64,000 nucleotides of DNA, from positions 13,267,205-13,331,204 of the forward strand of contig JABAKD010000005.1 of assembly GCA_012845835.1 (NCBI GenBank). The letters are read 5' to 3'. Positions within the stretch are counted from its first letter, which is position 1; each line of letters begins with the position of its first letter. Made by a program: the position numbers and the translations under genes. Under the pieces are notes generated by a model. That model was not told the DNA's origin and did not search any database. It saw only the letters and a list, made by a program, of their open reading frames with translations. Source of the stretch: Undaria pinnatifida. Its lineage: Eukaryota; Sar; Phaeophyceae; Laminariales; Alariaceae. This document shows, piece after piece, positions 34,501 to 40,875 of this stretch.

Positions 34501-35073
34501 CAAGCGTTACCGTGCTTATTTCCGCACTGCTCTTACCTTAGAGAATGACATTTTGCAGGTTACAGTACAAGGGGTCAAAAGGCGCGACAAGCCGAATTGA
34601 CTTAACCCCTACATAAATGCACATTTACGACTCCTCTCTGAAACACACCGACTGCCCCCCACCAAACCCATACCAGATGTCAATATTTTAAACTAATTTT
34701 CAAGGACGTCAGCCGTGAGTTCAACGATTTTATTCATGGAGGGAAGGACAACCAAAAAGTTTCCCCCCCAAAAAAACGCCGGTGGGTTTCTACAAGAGAC
34801 CACGAGCTCCCTCGGCAAGCGAGGTTAAAAAAAAAGTTGAAGATGCATACCTTTACCGTCGCGGCATATGCGTCAGACCGCTACACCGCTGCCGCCACCA
34901 CCGCCTCACCTTCTTAAGCCCTTATCCTTCTGGTGCAAGTCTTTCAGAACCGCTTCCACGTCCCTCGCAGGAATGTGGCATACCTTCCTTCTCAACAGCC
35001 ACCCCCTTGCCGCCGCTTGCAACCGCACTAGCCGCTCAGTCTCCGAACGACTGCCCAAACCAGTGCGTACCAT
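10428..35073 (-). CDS. Polycystin-type (TRPP/PKD2-like) cation channel gene, 12 exons, both ends incomplete
   Basis: Spliced from exons 35050-34910, 33733-33622, 32509-32274, 28794-28713, 23641-23453, 22300-22150, 19715-19500, 16321-16193, 14775-14669, 13718-13504, 13235-13070 and 10487-10428. All introns are GT..AG and the reading phase is kept at all eleven junctions, giving about 601 residues. Order: IQ-like motif (about 10-25), S1 (48-67), extracellular polycystin/TOP domain (about 90-385) containing TRTISLRFNTYN, S2 (about 390-415), S3 (420-445), S4-S5 with RFHPRLS (about 490-535), pore with ALGEFD (about 560), S6 ending LLLNIVISILLDGF. Polycystins form tetrameric non-selective or Ca2+-permeable channels in ciliary, ER or plasma membranes; that role is family knowledge. 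An IQ motif just before S1 suggests calmodulin control (inference). No first or last exon was identified; the ATG at 35073 is one possible start. A PKD1-type or other TRP channel is less likely given the short polycystin domain-S2..S6 order. Confidence 0.85.
10495..10650 (-). mobile_element. LINE 3' end fragment next to polycystin S6 exon
   Basis: G-rich run 10508-10541 then GTACTGATTTGTTGCTTGCC and AGACTCCTCCGACATTTGAG, the reverse of the LINE tail. Confidence 0.55.
10717..10965 (-). mobile_element. C-tailed family A copy
   Basis: GTGGGGGGGTACTCATTTCA then CCGACCAGGCAGACATCG and GTGAGGTGCTCGGCG; ends near 10960. Confidence 0.6.
12002..12110. mobile_element. MITE-C fragment
   Basis: GAAGCGTGCTACGATAGACG followed by TGAATAACGGGACTCCTTAC; the other end is absent. 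Similar fragments lie at 30058-30112 and 30380-30470. Confidence 0.45.
12310..12635 (+). mobile_element. SINE-1 copy in a polycystin intron
   Basis: Same A-box/B-box head (GGTTCGAGTC) and same body with CTTGCGGAAAGCGCGAGAG and GATTGCTGAACCCTATGCG; ends in an A/G-rich tail. Confidence 0.72.
12848..13042. repeat. ~33-bp minisatellite, about six units
   Basis: AGGGCAGTGGCACTRTTCAA followed by CCRGCACTATAG, in the intron just after the pore exon. TAGTGCCGGT-like words recur near 12.7, 22.0 and 42.1 kb. Confidence 0.8.
13070..13235 (-). CDS. Polycystin exon: S5 end, pore helix and filter
   Basis: 166 nt, acceptor TTTAACAG|CAACC, donor TATCAG|GTGGGTTC. It encodes NLGWVIFG and then TWTISFVTMTRVALGEFD, the pore helix and filter region; the acidic residue after L-G corresponds to the Asp/Glu of the TRPP filter. 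It continues into the start of S6 (SAFIIIATYQ). One completing base in, phase 0 out. Confidence 0.88.
13504..13718 (-). CDS. Polycystin exon: S4, S4-S5 linker, S5
   Basis: 215 nt, acceptor AAAACAG|GTGCGG, donor TACAG|GTAGGC. It encodes an S4 region IGLARLFIMLRFHPRLS, whose R-F-H-P-R-L-S is a polycystin hallmark, then the S5 start HLVHFFIMFFMVVGVY. Phase 0 in, 2 out. A partial copy of the acceptor and first roughly 45 nt lies 173 bases upstream (13891). Confidence 0.9.
13858..13925 (-). repeat. Partial duplicate of S4 exon start
   Basis: AACGGAGAGATCGTCGCTGA ACGCTCGCACCTG matches exon 13718 and its acceptor with few changes; it lies 173 bases upstream. Confidence 0.75.
13975..14112 (-). mobile_element. 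C-tailed family A, two short ends in tandem
   Basis: G-runs at about 13955-13990 and 14038-14043, each followed by a version of (TA/GAA)CTCATTTCA..GCATAGCCATAG. Only the 3' end of the element is present. Confidence 0.5.
14669..14775 (-). CDS. Polycystin exon: S3
   Basis: 107 nt, acceptor TTTCACAG|GCGATG, donor AGACAG|GTATGG. It encodes DAVFAVNLALWVSTAITASE and ends SYNEASRQ, matching the S3 helix and S3-S4 approach of polycystins. Phase 2 bases in, 0 out. Three degenerate tandem copies of its 5' half with the acceptor follow at about 14988, 15258 and 15750. Confidence 0.82.
15387..15629. mobile_element. MITE-G copy inside a polycystin intron array
   Basis: Left end CTCTTCACAGGTCATGACCC, (GGGTC/GGATC)n core and right end GACCCGTGAAAA. 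It sits between the third and fourth copies of the duplicated S3-exon unit, so it inserted after that duplication. Confidence 0.6.
16070..16168. repeat. (ACACC)n pentanucleotide repeat
   Basis: About 18 units, decaying into CACGC on the right; in the intron after the S2 exon. Confidence 0.9.
16193..16321 (-). CDS. Polycystin exon: end of TOP domain and S2
   Basis: 129 nt. The acceptor follows a strong T-rich tract (GTTGTCTCCAG) and the donor is GTTG|GTGAGG. It encodes GEVQISKDVQAFSMPYFFG and then the helix VVVCRAVAMIAFTIMLAHYV, taken as S2. Phase 2 bases in, 1 base out; G+GC makes Gly at the junction with the S3 exon. A C-tailed SINE-like copy ends about 30 bases upstream of the acceptor. 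Confidence 0.8.
16353..16490 (-). mobile_element. C-tailed family A fragment next to polycystin S2 exon
   Basis: GGGGGCGGGGGTACTC then TCACGCATAGCCGTAGTCGT and CACGTCGGGTTCAACCGAGC. Its C-rich end lies about 30 bases from the exon acceptor at 16322. Confidence 0.6.
16500..16885 (-). mobile_element. C-tailed family A copy, 37-base G-run end
   Basis: The plus-strand G-run 16508-16535 is followed by TACTAATTTCATGCATAGTC and the family body. A shorter copy lies directly before it (16375-16485), in the same orientation. Confidence 0.65.
16890..17115. repeat. Dispersed repeat, second copy at 36270-36510
   Basis: GGTGTCCGAACGACGACGCC, CTCGTACGGGACGGGCGCAG and AGACGCTTGAAAACGTCGCA-like words are co-linear in both. 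No function recognised. Confidence 0.6.
17130..17275. repeat. AT-rich minisatellite TATACTATAATCAA
   Basis: About six units of 20-27 bases in a polycystin intron. Confidence 0.8.
17902..18190. mobile_element. MITE-C copy in a polycystin intron
   Basis: Left end ACGCGTGCTACGATAGAGGT, right end CCTCTCGTAGCACACGTC inverted to it, internal CTCCTTAACCCAGAATCG. Confidence 0.6.
18785..19150 (-). repeat. Copies of the 3' part of the TOP-domain exon
   Basis: Two blocks (about 18785-18930 and 19060-19150) repeat ATGTCGACGGACGAGAACAG..GTTGAATCGCAACGAAA..CAGCGTCGGT from exon 19500-19715 with changes that break the frame. Confidence 0.7.
19500..19715 (-). CDS. Polycystin exon: core TOP domain strands
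   Basis: 216 nt with acceptor TTGCAG|GGCAC and donor TTAG|GTAAGGAG. The frame includes ITDATRTISLRFNTYNGQ and SSVDITARFSLG; joined to the next exon this makes SLGGEVQISK, the turn with GG found before S2 in polycystins. Phase 2 completing bases in, 1 out. Decayed copies of this exon's 5' edge (19.9-20.5 kb) and 3' part (18.8-19.15 kb) flank it. Confidence 0.82.
19716..20600 (-). repeat. Tandem copies of the TOP-domain exon acceptor edge
   Basis: Variants of CTGTACACTAAACCTTGCCC..CCCTGC with following intron sequence (AAGCGAAAGCGACGAGACAA-like) occur at about 19715, 19896, 20111, 20273 and 20443, period 160-215. The last contains TTAGGG-like words. Confidence 0.75.
20640..21240. repeat. About three units of ~180-200 bp
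   Basis: Repeated words CAGCCAAT, TTTTCACACCGTG / TTTCCACACTGTG, GGGGATGGGACCC and GTCCCC..GGTGG in the same order. In a polycystin intron. Confidence 0.5.
22150..22300 (-). CDS. Polycystin exon: extracellular domain
   Basis: 151 nt, phase 0 in, phase 1 out, acceptor GAGCAG|CTTTTG, donor AACGAAG|GTAAGAG. The frame begins LLMEWTYYEEGDCD and continues with a second Cys twelve residues on (..SNCYRD), compatible with a disulfide loop in the TOP domain. Upstream intron sequence (22323-22760) is a degenerate tandem repeat. Confidence 0.72.
22323..22760. repeat. Three degenerate units, 148 and 178 bp apart
   Basis: Units start AACGTTCCACCGAAACGTTG (22323), AACATTCCACCGAAACGTTG (22471) and a weaker form at 22649; each also has GGACCAAAGCC and GAGGAACAGGG-like words. 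Next to the 22300 exon start. Confidence 0.65.
22870..23128 (+). mobile_element. C-tailed family A copy, sense orientation
   Basis: GTCATCCATAAGCAAGAAAG.. through GGTCGGTGAAAACCCGACGT and GGTCATACGACTACGCGGCC; tail region CTGATTGCATCCCTC. Confidence 0.6.
23453..23641 (-). CDS. Polycystin exon: extracellular domain
   Basis: 189 nt, phase 0 to phase 0, acceptor GGAACAG|GTTAAAG, donor GGCGCG|GTAAGAAG. Ends VANKNKMVGA, at the place where animal polycystins carry the N-R/K-hydrophobic-GG/GA strand before the TOP core. A second copy of its 3' end with donor lies at about 23291, and at least five copies of its 5' end lie at 23872-24771, so alternative splice sites are abundant. Confidence 0.7.
24308..24600 (+). 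mobile_element. SINE-3 copy with (ATA)n tail
   Basis: Same body (CTATCTCCACCGCACCTGAC..GAGTTAAATCGACACACGAC..CATCCGCCGGAGGATAAT). A short relative of the middle part is at 27260-27345. Confidence 0.6.
25126..25433 (-). mobile_element. SINE-1 copy, with a partial second copy at 25040-25110
   Basis: Reverse-complement of the SINE-1 body, head at 25433. The 3' tail segment (CCAGCTTCTGGACAAACAGT) occurs twice, at 25065 and 25150, so the end was duplicated or two copies inserted next to each other. Confidence 0.7.
25920..27010. repeat. G-rich region with repeated ~100-bp blocks
   Basis: Blocks with CATGGATGGCTAGA..TTACTCTGGC..GATTTTGAT at 26319, 26667 and 26807, and GTGCGCGGAAACTATAAA at 25912 and 26947. 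The head word TTGCTATACGCG..GGTGCT also occurs at 37.4 kb. No gene seen. Confidence 0.65.
27512..27724. mobile_element. MITE-G copy
   Basis: Left end CAAGACTTTTCACGGGTC, core of GGGTC words interrupted by AGGTGTTC segments, right end CCGTGAAAGGCCCTG. Lies in the 5.1-kb polycystin intron. Confidence 0.6.
27965..28085 (+). mobile_element. LINE 3' end fragment
   Basis: GCTCCGTCTCGAAAGGGATG then GGTCAACGGTCAAATTAG and a C-rich run. Confidence 0.55.
28430..28700 (+). mobile_element. LINE 3' end copy in polycystin intron
   Basis: AACGATCGCTATCCTAAGAG .. GGTGTCTCTATTGGGAGTG .. CGTCTCGAAAGGGATGC .. CAAATGAGCACGCC plus C-rich tail. Ends about 15 bases from the end of the 28713-28794 exon on the donor side. 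Confidence 0.7.
28713..28794 (-). CDS. Polycystin exon: extracellular domain, short Cys-containing piece
   Basis: 82 nt with acceptor ACTCAG and donor TTTG|GTGAGAGG. It encodes YCFEGDCADYDEVRETIMA and more, with two Cys six residues apart that could form a disulfide. Phase is 1 completing base in, phase 0 out, matching both neighbours. The 3' tail of a LINE copy sits about 25 bases beyond its donor. Confidence 0.65.
28840..29985. repeat. ATCGTT-type satellite with 129-bp higher-order period
   Basis: About 1.15 kb made of ATCGTT/ATCGTC/AACCGT words. The marker TCTTCGCTGC recurs at 29086, 29204, 29351, 29478, 29598, 29733 (decayed) and 29860, average spacing about 129, each preceded by ATCGGTAACCGGTA-like sequence. 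Confidence 0.85.
30705..30905. repeat. Second block of ATCGTT-type repeat
   Basis: GAATCGTTATCGTTGATCG and related words; separated from the main array by about 700 bases. Confidence 0.7.
31130..31480 (-). mobile_element. C-tailed family A copy
   Basis: Follows G-rich 31100-31150; contains ATCCTCGCATCCTTACAACG, GACCAGGCAGACAGCG and the more internal GGATGACAGCGTCGAATGG. Confidence 0.55.
31545..31755. repeat. Imperfect (AGTAGC)n microsatellite
   Basis: Irregular AGCAGTAGC words over about 210 bases. Confidence 0.85.
31945..32222 (+). mobile_element. C-tailed family A copy, duplicated 3' end
   Basis: Body like 22.9 kb; the last unit ATACGACTACTGCTATGCAT occurs twice in a row (32146 and 32180) before the C-rich tail CCCTCCCC. 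Confidence 0.6.
32274..32509 (-). CDS. Polycystin exon: start of extracellular domain
   Basis: 236 nt, starting in phase 0 after a C/T-rich tract and TTCACAG, and ending in phase 2 at GATAG|GTGCGG. The frame includes RLADVGTREEFTAWALSLYL, like the helix after S1 in polycystins, then a paired Cys motif VCNTC. The donor GTGCGG is weak, so the exon end is less sure than its start. Three decaying copies of the acceptor plus roughly the first 45 nt lie upstream in the intron (starts at about 32711, 32856 and 32993). Confidence 0.7.
32465..33000 (-). repeat. Four copies of an exon start with its C-rich acceptor tract
   Basis: The block GTCGGCTCTGGGCCCGACGA-like plus preceding C-run and CACAG occurs at 32509 (real exon), 32711, 32856 and 32993; spacing 202, 145, 137. 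Confidence 0.8.
33010..33250 (-). mobile_element. LINE 3' end copy (same family as 59.1 kb)
   Basis: Reverse-complement of the LINE C-terminus and 3' UTR: GGCGAGAAAACGATCGCT to GAGACGGAGCACCGT region, ending at the G-run 33012-33020. Lies in a polycystin intron. Confidence 0.7.
33622..33733 (-). CDS. Polycystin exon: transmembrane S1
   Basis: It encodes LVGYLCFFLLFFAILLLES, a clear membrane helix, followed by a hydrophilic stretch ending RNVIDQ. The acceptor is preceded by a long T-rich tract and ends GGTCAG; the donor is CAG|GTATAAAC. The length of 112 nt starts with one completing base and ends in phase 0. In polycystins S1 is the first of six helices and opens into the large extracellular domain, as it does here. 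Confidence 0.75.
33810..34340. repeat. Four tandem ~131-138-bp units
   Basis: TTCTCCATACATCGGA-like starts at 33810, 33941, 34072 and 34210; each unit has ATCCCTGGTCTATACAAT-like sequence. Related GATCTG words occur at 2.83-3.24, 9.48-9.70, 25.5-25.7 and 37.97-38.1 kb. Confidence 0.8.
34910..35073 (-). CDS. Polycystin exon 1 of those found: IQ motif
   Basis: The frame reads ..ETERLVRLQAAARGWLLRR.., which fits the IQ pattern [ILV]QxxxRGxxx[RK] for calmodulin or myosin light chain binding. It ends AGAAG with donor GTGAGG at 34909, phase 2, and joins in frame to the S1 exon (AG+G gives Arg). The left border is uncertain: either an acceptor after GGGCAG at 35051, or translation starting at the ATG at 35073 in the same frame. 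A C-rich retroelement tail (G-run at 35094-35102 on the plus strand) lies just upstream. Confidence 0.65.
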
Positions 35074-35179
35074 AGGGTGGAGGAGGAGGCGGGAGGGGGG
35101 GGATACTCCTTTCATGCATAGCCGTTTAAGACCATTGACCCTCAGGAGGCGGGCGCGTGGGGGGCGCACATGCATGTTG

Positions 35180-35365
35180 CCTGTCACAGTAATGTGACCA
35201 TTGCCCACGCATCTCTTTCGGGACGGGGCACCGTTCCTACGGCTAATAAAGACACCTCCAACATTTGGGCGTTCAGCAAGTTTCTTCCAGAGTACATAAT
35301 ATATTTTGGCTTATTTTATCTCCTTCCTCTTTGGCCGTATGCGGCCACCATCTATCAGTGGGCAG
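35180..35365 (-). mobile_element. LINE 3' end copy
   Basis: GACCATTGCCCACGCATC and ACACCTCCAACATTTGGGCG match the 59.1-kb LINE 3' UTR in reverse. A family A end fragment (35094-35140) precedes it. Confidence 0.65.
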
Positions 35366-35394
35366 GGGGGGGGGGGGACCATGAGTAGGGACGG

Positions 35395-35935
35395 GCGGTA
35401 GGGGGGGGGGTACTCAGTTTGTGCCTGGCCGTAGTCGCATGACCAAAGACCCTCGCATCCCTACTATGCCGGGACGGAGCACGTCGGGTTTTCACCAACC
35501 AAGGCAGACATTGCTTGCACCAAGCGCGAAGCGCCGTGAGCTGTTCGGTGAGTCGCATGAAGGGTGAACTGCATCCTCCCAAGAACCGCTCGAAAGACGG
35601 ACTTCGGCACCTTGTCCCTACTTTCTCGCCTATGGATGACAGCGCCAATGAGTTACTTTGTTTTCTGGTGTGGCCACTCCAGAGACAGCAATGGGTGTTA
35701 CAATGTAACTGCCTCGTCGGTGCCTTACCATATTCATACTGCGTGATGCGATCGTTCCCCTTGTGCGGAGTTAGGGTTCTCCACCTCGCACAATATGATC
35801 TACTGTAACTCGACAACCATCATGACAACCGCCAAAAAAAAAAAAAAAACGGTACCCAGGTTGTCTACCTCACGCAGTGATTGGCATGTTTACAGCGTCG
35901 TTGGCAACCAACGCCAACCCGAACACACATATAAA
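35395..35935 (-). mobile_element. C-tailed family A, long copy
   Basis: Co-linear with the 5.74-kb copy across its whole length, including the A-run at 35834-35849 and the following CAGCGTCGTTGGCAACCAAC. No protein motif recognised. Confidence 0.65.
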
Positions 35936-36789
35936 TTTTAATTTTTATAATATAAACTGGGGGGGTGGGGGGGGGTAACGGGAACCGTTAGAGGCCATTC
36001 TTCGAAGTATACACGTAAAGATATTAGTTTGATTTCTCAAGCCAGTGAACCTTCCAGTCTTGACTATTTTACTGCTAATACTTTTAAAATCATCCGACCC
36101 TAGTCTCCAAGTAGTTATCCCAAAAACGTGTGTGCGCTAGCAAAAAGGGTCGTATCCCCTGTAGAACTGCATATAATTAACGCCTTCACTGCTGAAACCC
36201 TTTTTTGGGAAGAAATTACTTGGAATTAGTATAGGAAGGGGTTTCGGGGCTCTTAAGGGGGTTTATAACTCCTTTTGAGGCTTCAGAGGGAAAAATTGAC
36301 GATGAAATCGATGATTACGGCATCGGGCACTGCTGATTGGGGGGGGGGGGGAGGGAGGGTTAGAATTGGTGTCCGAACGACGACGCCAACAATAAAGAGA
36401 CTCGTACGGGACGGGCGCAGGCAGCATTATCCTGCTCGTACTGCTACGCGCTCACACTACTCGAGTAGACGCTTGAAAACGTCGCAATCACGGGTTTTTT
36501 GGGTCGCCGTACATGGGACCCAAAAGGGTGAACGGAACGAACCACTTGGAAATAGTGTAGGATCACAAGGTCTTCCCTCGTACTTATGACGGAGGACCAC
36601 AGCATTGAGGAACCACTACGATATGCACCAAAACCTATACATTCCACCGTGTTTTATTAACCATATTTGGTCCCAACTACAGCATAGGATCACAAGGCTT
36701 TCCCTCGGAAATATGACGGAGGACCACAGCAATGAGGAACCACCACGATATGCACTAAAACCTACACATTCCACCGTGTTTTACTAACC

Positions 36790-36950
36790 ATTTTTTTTTT
36801 TTTCTTCACACACATCTACTCTCCAGCTTCTGGACAAGCCGTGGTCACAGGTGTTGTCCCTTCCCCCCGGTTCTTACCTTTAATTTCTTATCGCGCAAAG
36901 GGTTCAGCAATCCCATTGCTCGTCGACTTTTCATCGAGTGTTGCTAAGAC
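36790..36950 (-). mobile_element. SINE-1 copy, 3' part only
   Basis: T-run then CCAGCTTCTGGACAAGCCGT through CATCGAGTGTTGCTAA; the tRNA-like head is missing. Confidence 0.65.
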
Positions 36951-37507
36951 TCAAACCATATTTGGCCCCAACTACTACGTTCCTTTGCAATTGTCACACG
37001 CAAGAAAAATGAGTTCAGCGCCGTCACAGTGACCAAGGCTACCGTGGGGTGGGGGGTACTCACTCTTTCCACTTTCTCACTCAGGGTTTGGGCAACTCGC
37101 CCCAGTGACTCGGCACCACACTGAAAAAAAATATAGGATATTACTTTGGCGCAACGTAGTTAACCACTCCAAGGCAAAGGAACGGGGGGGTCACTCGCGC
37201 AAGTATCCCCTAGCCATCCCAAAAACAGGCCCCAAAAGAGACCCCCACTACCCCTGTGTTTGTTATTTTGCAGCACTTTTACGCGTTGGATAGATCTTAT
37301 CGCCGCCGCACAGATCACGCAGGTCATATTCCATGGATCTGCATCATCTGTCCAGAGTTTTTTTCATTCACAAAAGGGGACTTCCAACAGCTTTATGTCG
37401 CATAGACGTAGGGGTTTGCTATACGCGTGGTGCTAGGTCTAGGCGGTGGTGCGGGTGGTGGGGAAAGAGGGGGCGTTGGGGGTAGTCTGCAGGACCTGAA
37501 CGTGGTC

Positions 37508-37892
37508 GACGCGTGCTAGGATAGAAAGGTAGCCTTTTTTTCTTTTCTTTTCTTTTTTTTTTGGGGGGGGGTGGTTTCTGAAACGACGGGGTGATCTACG
37601 AAATCTACGAACAGTACGTCATTCTCGTTCTTGCAATTCGTACGAATGTGAATTATACCCACAGTAGGCCATGGGCTTGCGCTTTTGGTTTCACCAAAAA
37701 TTAGTATGTGGGTTAACGCCTTCACCACTGGAAACCCTCTTTGGCGAAAAAATTACTTGAAGTTAGAATAGGGAGGGATTTTTTGGGGGGGGGATTCTAA
37801 AGGGGTTATACGATAAGTGCAGAGCCCCTCAAGCCACCACCCCCAGAAGGAAAAGAAACAATGGTTGGTACACCTCTATTGTGGCCTGTGTC
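37508..37892. mobile_element. MITE-C copy, diverged
   Basis: Left end GACGCGTGCTAGGATAGAAA, right end CACCTCTATTGTGGCCTGTG. Interior contains a T-rich and G-run stretch and GAGCCCCTCAAGCCACC. Confidence 0.45.
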
Positions 37893-38484
37893 GATCGGTA
37901 CATGTTTCCGCAGTACATCGTGATTCGCGAGGTGTGGTCATGTTGTCGTGCGCGTGCGCGGGTTTGTCAGCACAATATGGTCTAGTCTGATACGATCCAC
38001 AGTTTTCGATCTGTACACGTTTCCAGATCTATACGATGCCCATGGTATCATAGAACTATGTCCCAACCCGTTGGTCTGCACGATCTAGACCAGGAACATT
38101 ACGATCTGTCCGACTTCTGAACTATCTCAGGGGCAGCAGCACGTACACCAGTAGGCTCTCCGTTGCCGTAACAGCCCCCACATTCAGTCACCATCGCATG
38201 TGAGGCCAAAGTAGGTGAAAATGTCGCACAACAAACGCTACGTCCGAATTTGCCCTCTTGAAACCCAATGAGGTTTGGCGTTGAGTGCGGCAGTTGCATG
38301 GGCTACGTGATGCCGTGCGACGAGACGGCCTTGCTCTCGAAGACGGCGCAAAGCATAACATGCAACACATGAAAACGCCGCCGCTGCTGCTTGCTAGATA
38401 TTTAGAGGCCGCTTCTTGCTATTGGCTGTTGACGGTCCGGTTTTGACCCGTCAAGGCCTCCTTAGGCTTAATATAACGTTTTCG

Positions 38485-38580
38485 GTGTGATTGTTTCCTT
38501 GACGGCTTTCCTTGACGGCTGTCCTTGACGTATTTTCTTGACGGATGTCATTGACGGCTGCCATTGACACCTGCCCGACA
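38485..38580. repeat. ~18-bp repeats TTGACGGCTGTCC
   Basis: Five to six units with TTGACGG spacing 17-18 bases. Confidence 0.65.
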
Positions 38581-39404
38581 AAGGGTAAGCGTGCCGGCAA
38601 CCGATATTGGTCGGAGGCGGTTGCTAACTGTTGGAGTGGCAGAGTTGGCGCGACGGAGCAAGTGCAGCCCATTCGAACCCGACATCGCGTTTGTCGAGCT
38701 GACCCGACCTATCGTCCCTCAGTGGCACCCCCCGCCCTCCCCCAAACCTTCCCCATTTTGCGCCTTGCGTGAAGTAAACCTGCACCACTAAACGCGTTAT
38801 CCGTGCACTTTTCCTCTGTTTTGGGTGAGCAGACAGTGTGTTGTTGCGTCTGTCGAACATGCTGCTGCTCCGATGCGCTGCAGTACAGCGCTTCGGAGAT
38901 GTGCGACAGACAATGGGTATTTTTCATAGCACGCCACCCAAAGTCGGTAAGTGAGTACGGTTACCCAATCGTAAGGTTTCGCGACGGAACAAACAAAAGT
39001 CGTGGTCCCTAAATAGTGCAGTTCCTTGCCAGACGATAACACTCGCACTAAAGTAGCACCCCGCACTATCCCGGTCTGTAGGACGAGGTCTGTGACTGAC
39101 AAGCGATTCCCACCGCACTAAACTGGGGGGGCCGCACTAACGGCTAACGCACTATTAATAACGCCCGACCACGACTGTAGTTGGTACACGATTTCCTGCA
39201 TGCAGCGCGAAACAATGGGTACCTCGATTAAGGAGCACCCCGCGACAAGCTGAGAGCAAGGGCTCTTAACTACACCTTGCTCTTATGTGTAGTAGGCAGT
39301 CCATAGTTTTTAGCAAAAGGCGGGGCATGCCGATTTGGCCGATGCTCTTATGTTGCGCGCTCTTAAATCGCGGTGTATACACTGCTGCATAGCATTACGA
39401 GTAC

Positions 39405-39431
39405 AGCGGGGGGGGGGGGGGGGGGGGGGGG
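39405..39431. repeat. Poly-G run followed by a short tandem repeat
   Basis: About 25 G, then GTGTTATAGTGTGTTATA-type 10-bp repeats to 39550 with a duplicated CTTTTTCCAGGAATGTAG block. Not associated with the C-tailed elements. Confidence 0.8.
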
Positions 39432-40194
39432 CATGACGCAGGGGGCAGTCTTTTTCCAGGAATGTAGGTGTTATAGTGTGTTATAGTGTGTCATCTTTTT
39501 CCAGGAATGTAGGTGTTATAGTGTGTTATAGTGTGTTATAGTGTGTCATAGTGGTGAATGGCTTTCCCTATATGCAGGACGAGTTTGGAACAATCTTCCT
39601 GCAGGTCACTTTCGGCCGATTTTAACCTTGCAAGTCGGTAGACTTCACGGCGATCTCACCACCCCAAACATACCACATAAAATACCAAAAATGCCACCAG
39701 GTACGTTTTTTAGGTGGTTCGCACATTTTTTTCACACCATCCAAATCGCGCGGCGAAGCCGTGCAAAGGGTCTATCCCACTTAGCTTGATATTAGGGCTA
39801 GGGCTAGGGTTAGGTTTAGGGTTAGGGTAGAGGCTAGGGCTAGGGTTGGGGTTGGGTTGGGCCTACTACGCCTTCATATGATGTGTAAAAAAAAAAATCC
39901 AAGAAAACAAAACAAGTCTAGAACCCTCTACGAGTATAAAGCGGAGCTGGTGTAGTGGGTACCCCGATTTAAGAGCGCCCCGTGACAAGCTGAAACAAAC
40001 GCACTTAACTACATCTCGCAGCTCTTACCTGAAGTGGGAAATATATACCTTTTAGTACAGGCGGGACAATGCCGAAAAACAAAATGGAAACCACCACTGG
40101 CCAGCACAGATACTACAACGCACAGCCTGTTAAACTTTCCAAAAACGAAGTAGATGGGGAAAAAAACCAGGGTACTCCTCGGTACCGGTTTTTG

Positions 40195-40875
40195 ATGACG
40201 GTACGAAGTTTGACGGTTCTGAAATATACGGTACTTTTTAAACGGGAAACGGATTCTCATTTTTTGACGGTACCGATTTTGGCGGTATACGGTACGGCGA
40301 ATTATGACGGTTTTTTTTGTACGGTTCTGAAAATGACGGTACTTTTAAAACGGGAAACGGTTTCTCGTTTTTTGACGGTACCTTTTGCACGGTACTGAAA
40401 AATGACGGTATCGCCTATACCCGGTACCGAACATACGATACATGTGATCAGGTGAAATTCGCTGCAGAGGAGGTTCTGGTTCTTCCGAAACGCAACCAAC
40501 TGAACCAAAAATCCTACAACAAAAAAAAAAAAATACTCGAAGTTATGAAAAAAAAAAAAAGAGGACATCAGTTAGGATCAAACTCCAGTTCAAAAACTCA
40601 CTGTCGTGCCCACTACCTACTGGACTACCGGCAGTTCACAGACATACTTGCCTTGCCGGAACTGTTTTGACGGTATTGGCACATGGCGGTACTTTTTTGA
40701 CGGTACTGCATCATGACGGTATTTTTTTGGCGGTTTTGAAAAATACGGTACTTTTTAAACGGGAAGCGGATTCTCGTTTTTTGACGGTACCGACTTTGGC
40801 GGTATACGGTATCGCGAATTTTGACGGTATTCCGCTACCGTCCCGTATCCGCCTATTACGACGGGAAAACCGTGA
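40195..40875. repeat. GACGGTAC-rich repeat, two related blocks
   Basis: 40227-40306 and 40748-40828 share about 80 bases (ACGGGAAACGGATTCTC..GGCGGTATACGGTA). Between them (40440-40665) is unrelated A-rich sequence. Open frames are repeat-derived. Confidence 0.7.
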
